Positions 37,239 to 49,110 of a stretch of DNA of 64,000 bases are shown one piece after another. The stretch's first letter is position 1. Every line of letters begins with the position of its first letter. The notes beneath the pieces are model-generated. The model was not told the DNA's origin and searched no databases. It worked only from the letters and a program-made list of their open reading frames with translations. Position numbers and translations under genes: made by a program. This stretch comes from Ciborinia camelliae (lineage: Eukaryota; Ascomycota; Leotiomycetes; Helotiales; Sclerotiniaceae): assembly GCA_025890175.1 (NCBI GenBank), contig JANPYM010000010.1:2253115-2317114 (forward strand), written 5' to 3'.

Positions 37239-38359
37239 GGTGAATGGGAAATATTAATTGGGAGAGGGAAGAAAAATAAAAGAATTGAGTTGAAGGAGGG
37301 AAAAAGTCAGATTGTATAGAAGATTTTCTACTCTGAACCAAGGGAGGGATTTGATGTGAGAAATCGAAACAAAAGTTTTGGAAATGCAAAATGCGGGCGC
37401 TAGCGGGGTTTTTATCTTAGCTGAAGTTAAGGTTCGAGGTCACTTTTCATTTTCTCTCTGTTTAGGTTGGGTTACCTTGGTGGGCGCAGCTTGAGATGAG
37501 ATGAGATGAGCTTGAGCCTTTTTGTATAATACTAGGTAAGTAAGCCTTGATTGAGCCTTGAGCCGTGAGCTGTGTGTGAGCCTTGAAGTGTAAATGGAGT
37601 GAAGTGAATAAATTCCAAACCACCCAACCCACGGTGAGCTTGGCAAAATGATGTTGTCACAAATCCACAAATTACGCTGGGGGGGAAGACTGGGTTTTAT
37701 CAAGGCGGTGAGATCAAAAATATGGACTTTCATGTTTTACAGTCTTTTCTTCACTTCAATCTTCACTTCAGTCAGACCTTTTTCTTTTTTTTCTTTTCTT
37801 TTCTTTCTTTTCTTCCCTTCCCTTTCCCATCCTTTCCTTTCCTTTCTTCCTCCGAGATTCTGCCGTCTCATCTCGATTTGTTACTACCAGTAAACTTACC
37901 TATAGGTGTAGGTACCTAACCAGGTCCTTCCTTCCTAGGTACTCACTCCTGCATCTATGTGACTGGTTTGATATGTATGGTAAATCTTACGATGGCGAAA
38001 TTTCATTATTATGCGCGTCATGGAAATTGATGATATATTATATATTACCTATTACTTACCTAATAAGAGAGTCATAATACCAATAACATATTGGATAATA
38101 TTGGATAATATACCTATGTAGGTAATAGAAACCATTTTAACTTGAAACGTTGTGACTGAGTGAGTGAGTTTATTTTCTTTTTCTTATTTTGACTATATAT
38201 ATAAATATATATCTATATCTATACCTACCTATTGTATATCTACCTATCTATCATCTTCTTACCTGTTACTAATATCACAATTTTCTTCTCCCTCTATTCT
38301 TCTCTCTATTGTATTATTATTTATCATCCCTCACTGTCGAATCCCATTCTTTCTTCGAA
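37239..38359. promoter_or_regulatory. Divergent intergenic region between NOP9 and the PLP decarboxylase
   Basis: About 1.1 kb shared upstream region. It contains a C/T-rich tract at 37,778-37,850 (TTTTCTTTTC units) typical of fungal promoters, and GTAGGTA-type short repeats at 37,900-38,130. No conserved gene is visible in it. Confidence 0.55.
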
Positions 38360-40185
38360 ATGTCTTCAAATGCCAATGTTTTAAGTGGTCCACGCGGTGC
38401 AAATCCTTTGAACCGTGCTGATGAAGTGGAAGATGTGAGAAAAGTCCATCTATGAATTCATCCATTGATATTGATTGATTGATTGATTCCCCTTCAATCT
38501 GATCTCTCATCAAAAAACTCAACTCAAATACCCAGAGTAAATCAACCTCAAACCGTACAAATCATCTAACATATCCATCATCCTTAGTTACTCAATGCGG
38601 TCCAATCCCTCATCATCCCATTCATCAGATCAGCCGATGAAGATGCTGCGACCAAGCACACCGGTCACGGAAAGGCCGTCCCGGGTGGAGAACCCAGAAC
38701 AACACTTCTTGAACACCACACACCCGAGAAACTAGTCCAACTTCTCAATTTCCATCTCCCTGAAAATGCAAAGGGAAAAGATGGTTTGTTGACAACGGTC
38801 GAGCAAGTGCTCAAGTACAGTGTCAATACGTGGGATCAAGGATTTCTGGATAAACTCTATTCGAGCACCAACGCGGTATGTACCATGCATCCACAATTGA
38901 AGCGGTGAAAGATCCAAGATCCAAGAGACATCAGCTGAAAATTAGGTGCAGGTGGGAGTTATCTCCGAGTTGATATTGGCGGTTTTAAATACCAACGTAA
39001 GATTAATTGCCCGCCCGGGTAACCAAAACGCTATGTCAGCCCTATACTAATATCCATGAATAGCTTCACGTTTTCCAAGTATCCCCAGCCCTCTCCGTCA
39101 TTGAGAAAACCACCGCAAGAGCTTTCGCAAACCTCTTTGGTTTCAATGGTCCACATGCAGGAGGAATCTCAACCCAAGGTGGTTCGGCTTCAAATACAAC
39201 CTCCATAATCATCGCCCGAAACAATCTTTTCCCAGAAACAAAACAAACCGGCAATGCATCCCACCAATTCGTCCTCTTCACTTCAGCTCACGGACATTAT
39301 TCCCTCGAGAAGGCTGCCCAAATGTGTGGCTTGGGAACCAATAACGTGATATCCGTCCCGGTCGACCCTCAAGGCCGCATGATCCCATCGGAACTCGACA
39401 GGCTCATCCAAAAAGCCAAATCCGAGAACCAAACCCCGTTCTACGTCAACGCCACGGCCGGAACCACGGTCCACGGTTCCTACGACCCCTTCACCGAAAT
39501 CTCGCGCGTCTGTAAATCCCACAACCTCTGGCTCCACATCGATGCCTCCTGGGGTGGACCGGCCATCTTCTCCCCCACGCACCAAGGAAAGCTCTCGGGA
39601 TCTCACCTCGCCGATTCCCTGGCCGTCAACCCGCACAAAATGATGAATGTCCCTCTCACCTGTTCCTTCCTCCTCGGACCCGACCTGTCCCAATTCCACC
39701 AAGCAAACACCCTCCCCGCCGACTACCTCTTCCATTCCATCGAAGAAGGCGCCGAGGTATGGGACCTCGCCGACCTGACCCTCCAATGCGGACGTCGGGG
39801 CGATTCCCTCAAGCTCGCCCTCGCCTGGATCTACTACGGAACCTCTGGCTTCGCCTCCCAAATCGACCATGCATTCTCTCTCGCCTCGGCGCTCGCCCAC
39901 CGCGTCTCCGCACACCCGCATCTGCGCCTGGTCTCGGAAACCCCTCCCCCGTGCTTACAGGTCTGTTTCTATTATGCAAAGGGGAAACAGTTGGGGGATG
40001 TCAATCGAAATACGCACATCACAAAGGAGGTGGCAGGGAAATTGTTGCATAGGGGCTTTATGATCGATTATGCGAGTGGGGAGCGCGGCAAGTTTTTTAG
40101 GGTCGTGGTTAATCCTCAGACGAAATGGGAGACGTTGGTTGGGTTGTTGAAGGCGATTGGGGAGATTGGAGAGGCTGTTGTGTAG
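38360..40185 (+). CDS. Group II pyridoxal-phosphate decarboxylase (glutamate / cysteine-sulfinate type)
   Basis: Four exons predicted by reading frame and splice sites: 38,360-38,434, 38,588-38,875, 38,952-38,996 and 39,064-40,185, giving 509 aa. The ATG at 38,360 opens MSSNANVLSGPRGANPLNRA. PLP-dependent amino-acid decarboxylase features: 'HTPEKLVQLLNFHLPE', 'NTNLHVFQVSPALSVIEK', 'GGSASNTTSIIIARN', the cofactor-stacking His in 'AHGHYS' (about H214), Asp in 'LHIDASWGG' (about D296) and the Schiff-base Lys in 'VNPHKMMN' (about K328). It ends with 'LQCGRRGDSLKLALAWIYYGTSGF', as in the GAD/CSAD family. The substrate cannot be settled from sequence. An alternative 3' site for intron 2 at 38,945 would add two residues. 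Third-codon positions are C-rich from 39,320 to 39,960, then switch to G/A-rich. Confidence 0.88.
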
Positions 40186-41254
40186 ATGGTGTGGTTTGTG
40201 TGGGAGGGGATGGGATGGGAATGGGGGGGTGAAAGGTGGAGAGGGGAGGGGGAGAGGGAGGCAAAGTATCAATAGAAGATACCTAGTCAAGATAGATTTC
40301 GATTTGCGTTTTATTGCCAAGAGTGCAATGAATAGAGCGATAGAAATATATAACTATAAAGATAAATACACCAATAAACAAATAAATAAACAAACATGAA
40401 TCATAATTTTTTAAACAACCTTGATCTAGACCAAGACCCTGACCCCAAAAAATCATATATCATATATCAGATATCAAATAGAGAGAAAAATAGATATATT
40501 ACCTATATACCTATATACCTATATACCTATATCTACCTATATCTACCTATATCTACCTATATCTACCTATATCTACCTATATCTACCTATATCTACCTAT
40601 ATCTACCTATATCTACCTATATCTACCTATATCTGCCTATATCTACCTATATCTACCCAAGTACATACGAACAAATACCATTATACCATATAATTTAACA
40701 ATTTTATCTACTTAGTACCTATTATAAAAGATAATTATATAAAGATTCCACATCAACCTACCTACCTACCTACCTACCCAAATACACCCATTGGCAAGAA
40801 CAATACCATACAATCCATTCAAAACTAGACAAAACAATACAAAAATCTTCATTCGGATATATTGATATATTGATATATTGATAGATTGATATATTGATAG
40901 ATTGATATATTGATAGATTGATATATTGATATATATATAATCTCTTTAGTAGGAAAATCGATCCGCCTTGAGGAGTAGAATGTTTGATTTTATATTTCAG
41001 CTAGGTATTTATATGTATGTATGTAGGTAGGTAGGTGTGTAGGTAGGTACATATCCATCCATTCATTTATCTTCATCTTCATCTAATTAAGCACACAAAC
41101 TACCCATTCATTCATCAATCACATTCATCCCTCCCCACTCCATCAAACCCTCACCACCCCAAATCACGCATCCTCATCATCCCAGAAAAGAAATAATCCC
41201 CCTCCAAGAAATCCCCCTCCCTCTCTCTCCCACTCTCCCTCTCTCCCCACCACC
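40186..41254. repeat. Convergent intergenic region with microsatellites
   Basis: Lies between the decarboxylase and IF-2 3' ends. 40,501-40,655 is a 10-bp array (ACCTATATCT, about 14 copies), 40,856-40,940 an 8-bp array (GATATATT/GATAGATT), and 41,008-41,050 GTAG/GTAT tetranucleotides. No gene seen. Confidence 0.85.
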
Positions 41255-44200
41255 TCACAAATATCTCTTCTCCTGAATTTCCTCATACGCCTGGATTTGA
41301 TCGCCGACCTGGAAGTCCGTCCAGCCCGCGAACCCCATGCCGCACTCCCCACCCTTCTTCATTTCCGCCACGTCTTTCTTGACGTTCTTGAGGGATTCGA
41401 GTTTGCCTGTTGGGTCGTTGGGGTCAGTATGTATTTATGTATGTATATTGAGTATGGATGTATGGATGTATTTATGTATGTTGATGAATGATATATATGA
41501 TATATATGAAAAGGGGATGGAGGAAAGAAGGAAGGAATTTGAGAAAAAAAAAAGAAAAACATACCATCAAAGACCTTCTCACCATCTCTCAAAACCCTAT
41601 ACTTAGCATCCTTGGAGACGGTACCATTGCGAACCTTGCAACCGGCGACACTCCGATACTTCCGTCCCTTGATATTAATTTCGAAGATCTGGGCCACGAC
41701 CGCTTCACCCAAGACCCGTTGAGAGACCAAGGGGGGTAAAGATTTAGACATCTCGCCTCGGACCTCATCCATCAATCGATAGATGATATTGTGATCCAAG
41801 ATGGTGACCTTGTTTTGCGCGGCAAATTGAGAGATGTGCGGTTCCACTTCCGTGTTGAAGTTGATCACATAACCCTTGGCAGAGGCAGCATGCTCAATGT
41901 CCGATTCGCTGAGTTTGCCAACGCCCGATCGAATGACAATGGCATCCACTTCTTTGGTTCCAGCAGCGTTTAGTTGATAGAGGATTGCTTCAACGGATCC
42001 ACTAACATCACCCTTGACAACAAAATAAACAGGTTTAGGACCGGTGGGTTTCTCGTCAGGAGTAGTAGTCTCGGATGCTTCTTCACCAGCAAGTGCAGCC
42101 TCTCTCTCGACCCTTTCACGATCACGCTTATCGTGTTCGATCTTGCGGTTCTCATTAATGGCTTCCATGTCCTCGGCCAATTTGTCTCTTTCCTCCCTCT
42201 CGAGTCGAAATTCCACCACACTTTTGGCTTTTGCTTCATCCGGAGCTTGAAGAACTTCATCTCCAGCACATGGTTGCTCTCTCCATCCATCAATTTGAAC
42301 CGGAGTACCCGGGCCAGCTTCTTCAATTTCGACACCTGCTTCGTTACGAAGACATCTAATTCTTGCCCAGGTTTTACCAGCGACGACGAAATCTCCCGGT
42401 CGCATGGTACCTCGTCTAACCAAGATTGTAGCAACCTTGCCCATGGATTTGATACTGGCTTCGATGACATAACCTTCTGCTGGACCATCGGTTTCGGCAC
42501 GCATGTCGAGAATTTCGGATAACGTAACGGCAGCTTCTTCCAAATCATCCATTCCTTGACCAGTCTTACCACTAACACATACAACTTGAGTGTCACCACC
42601 AAAATCTTCGACATCAACACCATGGCGAGCAAGATCTTGTTTAACTCGCTCAATGTTAATCTCGGGCTTATCGATCTTATTGAGTGCGACAATAATTGGT
42701 ACCTTGGCTGCTTTGGCATGGTTGATAGCTTCGATGGTCTGTGGTTTGACACTGTCATCTGCAGCAACAACCAAAATCACGATATCTGTAATATTAGCAC
42801 CTCTTTGACGCATGGTCAAGAAGGCTTCATGACCGGGAGTGTCAAGGAAAGTAATGGTCTTTCCTGAAGGCATAGGTACGGAAAATGCACCAATGTGCTG
42901 AGTAATGCCACCATGTTCTGATGCCGCAACCGAAGACTTTCGAAGATAATCGAGAATGGTAGTTTTGCCATGATCAACGTGTCCCATAATAGTAATGACT
43001 GGAGCTCTTTGTGGAAGTATTGATGGGTCTTCCGCTGCAGGTCTAGCTTTCAAGTCCTCTGATTCGCCTCGTTCTATGATGGCCTCGAAATTGTATTCCA
43101 TAGCAATCAATCCAGCATTTTCAGCATTCAAAATGTGATCATGTTTTACATCTTCAAATCCGAGTTCCTCCATTTTCTCGAGGAAATGTTCAAGCTTGAT
43201 CTTCAGAGCGACAGCTAAATTAGAGACACTGATAAACTCGGGTAAAATCATTTGGGTTGGTGCAGCTGCCTTTTTTGCTGCCTTTTCACGTTTTCGTTGC
43301 TTTTTGAGCTCCGCTCGTTCGGCGGCCAGTTCTCTTGCTTCATCATCTTGATACATATCCATTTCTCGTCGCCTCCTGGACTCCTTTTTGGCCCCTTTTG
43401 ATTGTGCATGTTTGGGCAAAGTATGATCTCTGAAATTGGGATCATTAGCATGCGGGTTTTGCTCAGTTTGAAAACGGGCTGATAATTTTCGATGTCGAAT
43501 TTCCAATTCCCGTTCGGATGAAAATTGGTTGATGACTTGCTCGCGAACATCTGACGCTTTTTCTTCTGGCTCTGTGCCTAGTGGGCGATACTTTACTAGC
43601 TCTTTAACAGGCTCTTTAACAGGCTCTTCAACAGAATCTTCAGCTGCCTTTTTAACTGGCTCAGCCAATGGCCTTGGAGTTGATAAACCGGGAATCTTGA
43701 ATCCACTTGTACCAACCTTACCAAATCCTGCGCCGAATGAAGATCTGGGAGATCCGAGAGGTTTCAACATACCACGAGTAGAGAATGTTGGTTGAGTGGG
43801 ACGGACCAGTTCCGGATTTGTTCTCAAAGTTGAATTGGATAAATATCGACTACTGGTATCATTTTGTGAGGGTTGGTAACTGTTCGGAGGGGTCGTCTGT
43901 GAGGTCGTGGCCCTGTTATTGCCTCTATCATAATTATTCGGCCTGCTCCACATGTCTGCTCGTGGAATCTCTGAAAAACTACCTCGCTCCGAGGGAATTC
44001 TATTCCTCAGTGGCGTGTAAGCCCCCGAACGGGCTTCTTCTTCCCTTTTGGCCTGAGCTTCAGCTATAAGATCTAGTGGTGGTGGTGGTGGTGATGATCG
44101 CTTCTCTTCAACCTTCTTTCTCAATTGTCTCCATGTCTCTTCGGAAGTTTCGCCAGTGGTTTCAGATGGAGTAGTGATTTCTGTAGAGTCATTTATTATT

Positions 44201-44878
44201 TGACTAGAAGTATGTCTACGAATATCTGCTGAATCCTTGCTGAAAAAACGCAAAGTTGAATCGGGTTGAGAATGCTGCTTGTTCTCCCTATGTATATCCA
44301 TTGCCTGTTTTCTTATCGCTGCCAATCTAGCTATTTCCATTCTCTCCTCCTGTGAATGTGGTAAGGGCCTGAAAGCTCTGTTGGACTCTGGTCCAGATCC
44401 TGAATATATTTTAACTTCTCGTCCTTTGATTATACGAGGCTCTTCTTCGGGGGAGGGCAGCCCGGGTTTTGGAGGATCTGGTATTCTTGACTTCATTGGA
44501 ATTCCTGCTGCTGGGCGACCAAAGCCGGCAGCAGATCCTACTGGAATTTTAGAACCTCCAAAGTTTGGTTTTGTGAAGGCATTAACCATCCCCGGCCCTG
44601 GACGCCATGGTGCAGCAGGGGCCTGCGATTGTGAAGGAGGGGTTGATTCATATTCTTCAGACTCTCGTACTGAAGCACCTTCGGCAGGTGGTTTTGATCT
44701 CGAATTAGAAGATTGTAAAAGTCGGCGCTGGACATGTGAAGGAGGGCGAATTGCTCCAAGACGATGCCAACAAAAAGCGCATACTGATGGCGTGGATGGT
44801 TCCTATATTAATTAGATTTTGACAATATATAATAGAATGAGACTTGCATACCTTCAATAAATTGCGACCCCTCCTCAT
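41255..44878 (-). CDS. IFM1: Mitochondrial translation initiation factor IF-2
   Basis: Three exons predicted on the - strand: 44,878-44,852, 44,802-41,565 and 41,406-41,255, giving 1,138 aa. The first 9 codons (MRRGRNLLK) join a basic, presequence-like N-terminus, consistent with mitochondrial import. The ATG at 44,589 is internal because the frame stays open to the 44,802 acceptor. A long low-complexity region is followed by an IF2_N-like segment ('[20 protein letters not shown]', about 530). The GTPase domain has G1 GHVDHGKTT (about 616), G3 DTPGHEAF, G4 NKID and G5 VSGKTGQG, followed by beta-barrel and IF2 domains ('[18 protein letters not shown]'). The last exon supplies the standard C-terminus '[20 protein letters not shown]'. 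It is a GTPase that places initiator tRNA on the mitoribosome. Confidence 0.92.
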
Positions 44879-45184
44879 GATTGCATTGTTGTTTCAATGG
44901 ATATTCAAATAATTTTCATAAAGTTGCGATCGTAATACATGCAAGAATTTTACGGATACCGGAACTTGCCATGTTGGCTTTTATTGTACTGCAAGGTAGG
45001 TAGGTAGGTACGGTACCTATGCATCAACCTTTACTGTACGGAGTAAGCCATCCACCCATGAATGTTCTCAGCTCACTCGTTCTCAGTTCACCCGTTCATT
45101 GTCAATAATAATTTTACAAGTTGAGGGAACTCGTAACTTCTCTTGTAATTTTGAATACATTCTTTATATCTGCGGAGCATCATC
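44879..45184. promoter_or_regulatory. Short divergent promoter region
   Basis: 306 bp between the IF-2 start and the two-TM protein start. It must hold both promoters. A GGTA-rich patch (GTAGGTAGGTAGGTACGGTACC) lies at 44,995-45,016. Confidence 0.6.
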
Positions 45185-46246
45185 ATGCCTCCTAAATCAA
45201 AGTCCAAAAGGACATTCAAAACTACCTCCACAACGAGATCATCCGCACCCATTTCGGATGAACCTCCAGCCCCTTTTACACGACCTCCTCCAAAGCTTCA
45301 ACCCTTCCTCGAGAAGCTCTCAAAATATCATATATACATTGCGCATATCGACAAACACCCAGCGGACTTCAAGAAGAATATTTTCCTCGTGCCAGTGCTT
45401 ATGAATGTTGCAATCATTGCAGGACTCGCATGGCGCGCATCTGTTGTCTTTCCCTTTTACATGAAGATTTGCTTTTCGATGATGGGAAAATACAATGAGA
45501 CGACAATTGATACGCATAAGATACCATTGAATGATACGGGATACGAGATTTTACGGCGAGCTTCAATATTTATGATTGATTTACTTCTATACATTTTTGT
45601 GTGGCCATGGCCTCGAGATTTCTTTATGGGACGAACCATTGGTAATCCTGTATCATGGAGATTGGGGGTAGGTTTCCGTGAGAGTGAGATCGTTGTGCGT
45701 CGAAGCAGAAAATGGGACCGAGCGATTGGGGATTTCCTGAAGGAAGATAATGAAACTGGCAAAGAATTAATGGCTTCGAATGTCAGAAGGGCCATCGAAC
45801 CATTATGGATGTCACAAAAGACCGGATATTTAATGTTGAATAAAGAATGGGATTTGGATTGGAAGGCTATGGTACAGGCTACAAATTTGGTAGACAAAAA
45901 GACCATGGATCTTCAAGATTTCAAGACCACCGTCTTCGCATGGCATGCCGCTTATGGATGGATGGTTCAAACTGAGGCTCCGATCGACCCAAACAGTAAG
46001 GAAGAATTGGGAAGGAAGAAGATTACGGCTTTCAAAGATCAATTAACATTAATGGGAAAGGAAAATCTTTTCTTCAAATGGATTGAATTAGTTCAGTTCG
46101 AGTCTTCAAAACCCGAAGGATTTGGTCCAAAGCAGCAAAAGGCCACAATGGAGAAGGCCAAAATAATGTTTGAGACACAAGGGATTGATTTTGAAGAGTT
46201 CTGGGAGAAGCTTGGTGGGACCGAAGGGCTACCCGGGATGGATTAA
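45185..46246 (+). CDS. Conserved fungal membrane protein of unknown function
   Basis: 353 aa, single exon, ATG at 45,185 in good context (CATCATGCC). Basic/Ser-Thr/Pro-rich N-terminus (1-40), then a segment 'LSKYHIYIAHIDKHPADFKKNIFLVPV'. Two probable membrane helices lie at about 67-90 and 126-142; the second ends in 'FVWPWPRDFFMG'. The soluble C-terminal two thirds are rich in Trp, Lys and Glu with no catalytic motif I recognise. I do not know a characterised homologue. It shares a 306-bp divergent promoter with mitochondrial IF-2, which hints at but does not prove a mitochondrial role. Confidence 0.82.
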   Translation: MPPKSKSKRTFKTTSTTRSSAPISDEPPAPFTRPPPKLQPFLEKLSKYHIYIAHIDKHPADFKKNIFLVPVLMNVAIIAGLAWRASVVFPFYMKICFSMMGKYNETTIDTHKIPLNDTGYEILRRASIFMIDLLLYIFVWPWPRDFFMGRTIGNPVSWRLGVGFRESEIVVRRSRKWDRAIGDFLKEDNETGKELMASNVRRAIEPLWMSQKTGYLMLNKEWDLDWKAMVQATNLVDKKTMDLQDFKTTVFAWHAAYGWMVQTEAPIDPNSKEELGRKKITAFKDQLTLMGKENLFFKWIELVQFESSKPEGFGPKQQKATMEKAKIMFETQGIDFEEFWEKLGGTEGLPGMD

Positions 46247-46710
46247 TCTTAGTATAGAGAAAGATATAATACCCTATAGAATAAGTTATCTATTTTCCAC
46301 TTCAGATTTGAATAATTTGGCAGACAGTGTATTGAACGAAATGCTAGAGTGCTACCTCAATAGCATGGTCACTGACTCACTGGCGAGTCTTGCTAACAAC
46401 CACCAACTGTTTGTACAACATTGAAAACGCCGCCAACATACAGATATGTTGGTCAAAATTCTCGAGCTGGCTCGCCTTCCCACAACATTAGAAAATTTCT
46501 AAAAATCTACGAGTGTAGACAGAGATTTGACAATACATACTTGAATCGTAGTTTAGGTTTTAGTATCATACCACATTCTTTTCCGTCCGTCTCCATTACT
46601 AGAATTGTGGTCTCCAGGCTGCGGCTCCAAGAAGAGAAATCTTTTACTTCACCATCGCAAACATTCAGATTTAGACTCTTATCGAAGCCTGTTGGCGTCC
46701 TTTGTCTAGA

Positions 46711-47841
46711 ATGGCCCCCCCTTCCAAAGGCTTCCGCGCTCGACAGCCTGGGAAAGCTCTATGGTTTCCAATCACTATAACCCATCTCGCGGGTCACATG
46801 CTTTTCCTAAGTCTCTATTACATCCCAAGAGCCACCCGTCAAAACCCCCAGTGGACATATCGCAATGCCATGACCAATGAATTTATCAGAATTGCCCTCC
46901 ACCACATTACCTATCTCAAACTCATACTACCCCTCTCAATGAATCCAGGGGCAGAAGGAGATCGCTTTATCCTAATAAAGCCATCGAATAAGAAGATATA
47001 CAAAGGCATTCTTGCAAATAGCTCCGTTGTGCCAGCAACGATTGGAGGAACATGGTATCCAAAATTATTCCAACCCGAAGAGCAAAAGTCCGTGGTTCTT
47101 CATTTCCATGGTGGTTCTTTTATATTTGGTTCTGGTCGGATATCGGAATGTGCGGACGCTGCTGAACTTCTCACCAAACACGTCGCTGACTATGCACTAT
47201 TTATCCAATACCGTCTTGCCGGTGACCCGGCTTCGCCTTTCCCAGCGGCTCTCCAGGACGCAGTGACCGCATATCAGTATCTTCTTGATCTCGGTATATC
47301 TCCTTCTAGAATTATTGTTTCGGGGGATTCTGCTGGGGGCAATATTGCGGTTGCATTGTTGAGATACATTTCTGAGCAGAAGTTGGAGGATAAGGATGGG
47401 AGTGAGGAAGATATCTTACCCAATCCTTTCGCGTGCACATTATGGAGTCCGTCTATTGACCTTGCTTCCCAAACCCGCGGTCACATTGATACACATCGGA
47501 ATTATAGAACGGATTACTTGGCCGGATTCACCTTAGAATGGGGCATCAATTTATATATTCCCGAATCGATGGAAGTCACTGGACCTTGGTTCTCGCCGCT
47601 ACGCTATCCGTTCTCTACGCCGGTTCCAATATGGATGATGACTGGAAAGGCAGAAGTACTCACTGATACGATTGTTGAGTTTGCAGGGAAGATGAAGGAT
47701 ATGAAGGGGAATAGGGTGGAGTTATATGAGATTCCCAATGCACCGCATGATGTTTTTCTTGTGGGGAACAAAATGGGGTGGGATAAGGAGGCGGAGGAAG
47801 CGGCAAGTGCTGCGGCTAAGTTTTTGTCAGATAGTACGTGA
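46711..47841 (+). CDS. Alpha/beta hydrolase, hormone-sensitive-lipase-like esterase
   Basis: 376 aa from the ATG at 46,711 (MAPPSKGFRARQ); the frame is open three codons upstream but only to a TTG. A hydrophobic helix near the N-terminus (about 20-38, ITITHLAGHMLFLSLYY) may anchor it in a membrane. Family signatures: the oxyanion-hole HGG in 'LHFHGGSF' (about 133-135) and the nucleophile Ser in 'SGDSAGGN' (about S207). The Asp and His of the triad probably lie near 'GKAEVLTD' and 'NAPHDVFL'. HSL-type enzymes hydrolyse esters of small or lipophilic substrates; the specific substrate cannot be read. A degenerate minisatellite begins about 270 bp after the stop. Confidence 0.88.
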   Translation: MAPPSKGFRARQPGKALWFPITITHLAGHMLFLSLYYIPRATRQNPQWTYRNAMTNEFIRIALHHITYLKLILPLSMNPGAEGDRFILIKPSNKKIYKGILANSSVVPATIGGTWYPKLFQPEEQKSVVLHFHGGSFIFGSGRISECADAAELLTKHVADYALFIQYRLAGDPASPFPAALQDAVTAYQYLLDLGISPSRIIVSGDSAGGNIAVALLRYISEQKLEDKDGSEEDILPNPFACTLWSPSIDLASQTRGHIDTHRNYRTDYLAGFTLEWGINLYIPESMEVTGPWFSPLRYPFSTPVPIWMMTGKAEVLTDTIVEFAGKMKDMKGNRVELYEIPNAPHDVFLVGNKMGWDKEAEEAASAAAKFLSDST

Positions 47842-48112
47842 AGGTATGACTAAGGTTTAAGGTACCCTTGCGGCTTTTCATTGTAGAGTTCCAATACTCA
47901 TCTTCGCTTGGCACCACCAGCAAGTTTGGCGGATCGGAAGTAATTCTTTGGATGCATTGGAGTATTTCTAGTCTTTTGTTTGTTGTATTGAGGTCTTTGC
48001 TTTTTCTGACTGGCTATTTGGTTTCTTACATTCCCCGGGCCTTATTTAGCTAATGATATTCTTTAATATACCTACTATCCCAAGCACAGTCCAATTATAG
48101 GCTTTAGAAATG

Positions 48113-49110
48113 CCTTGTTGCATGTCTATCAATCTTTTTTTGCAGGGCTTATCCTAACTATTGTTATTGTTGTGTATCGAGCTAGTGTATGTAGAACTAT
48201 TTTATATCAACACTAACGAGCGTTTGAGTAGTATACGTACTTTTAGAAACTATTACGAAGCTATAGATTAGGTCCTAAAACTTGAGTACTATCCTTGGAT
48301 AGTTTTGTTGCACATCTAAGGCTCTCATTTTGCAAGGCTTATCCTAACAAGCGTTTGAGTAGTATACGTACTTTTAGAAACTATTACGAAGCTATCGATT
48401 AGGTCCTAAAACTAAGGTTGAGTACTATCCTTGGATAGTTTTGTTGCACATCTAAGGCTCTCGTTTTGCAGGGCTCATCCTAACAAGCGTTTGAATAGTA
48501 TTCGTAGTTCTAATTCTAGAGATCACTACAAAGCTATCAATTAGCTACTAATACCTAAATACTCTCCTTAAATGGTTTTGTTGCACATCTAAGACTTCTA
48601 TTTTGCAAGGCTCATCCTAACAAGTGCACTAGTAATACTCACAGCTCCAGTACTTTAGTAACCACTTCGAAGCTACCAATTGGGTCTAATAATTGACTCA
48701 AGCTGGTCATACTCCAATCAGAACTCCCAAATGGTTTTGTTGCGTATCTAAAGCTCTCATTTTGCAAGGCTTATCCTAACAAATGCTCGAGTAGTATTTA
48801 CAGCTCCAATACTTTAGACTACTTAAAAACTACTAATCTGATTTAATATTTGACTTAAGAACATTATACTTCAACCATAACCCCCAAATGGTTTTGTTGC
48901 ATATCTAAGACTTTTATTTTGCAAGGCATATCCTAACAAGCGTTTCAATAGTATTCATAGCTTCATGGACCATTTTCAAGCTATTAATTGAATACTAAAA
49001 CTTGAAAACGTTATGCTCCAATCCCAATCCACAAATAGTTTTGTTGCATATCTATGAACTTGTTTTTGCAAGGCTTATCCCAACAAGCGTTCAATTTATC
49101 ATCCATAGTC
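48113..49110. repeat. Degenerate minisatellite, about seven units of 130-160 bp
   Basis: A conserved core (GTTTTGTTGCACATCTAAG, then TTTTGCAAGGCTTATCCTAA and CAAGCG) recurs at 48,113, 48,302, 48,438, 48,575, 48,734, 48,891 and 49,038. Between cores a more variable segment carries 'AGTA.TA..TAG', 'GAAGCTATC.ATT' and a run resembling 'AACTTGAGTACTATCC'. The first interval is 189 bp only because it contains a 54-bp insertion plus 5-bp duplication; without these it is 130 bp. No coding frame runs through it. Confidence 0.88.
48159..48212. mobile_element. 54-bp mini-insertion with CTAAC target duplication
   Basis: Interrupts the first minisatellite unit. CTAAC occurs on both sides (48,154-48,158 and 48,213-48,217), and removing the insert restores the unit's ATCCTAAC-AGCG core. 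It starts TATTGTTATTG and ends TATATCAACA. It shares a nearly identical 40-bp right part (GTGTATCGAGCTAGTGTATG onward) with the insertion at 49,896. Confidence 0.85.

Noticed and set aside
39283..39921. 212-codon - strand frame
   Set aside because: Antisense shadow of the decarboxylase exon 4, a by-product of its C-rich third positions.
40396..40698. 100-codon + strand ORF
   Set aside because: Mostly translation of the 10-bp ACCTATATCT array.
41970..42770. 266-codon - strand frame
   Set aside because: Alternative-frame shadow of mitochondrial IF-2.
46702..46710. Upstream start for the alpha/beta hydrolase
   Set aside because: The codon at 46,702 is TTG; the first ATG in frame is at 46,711.
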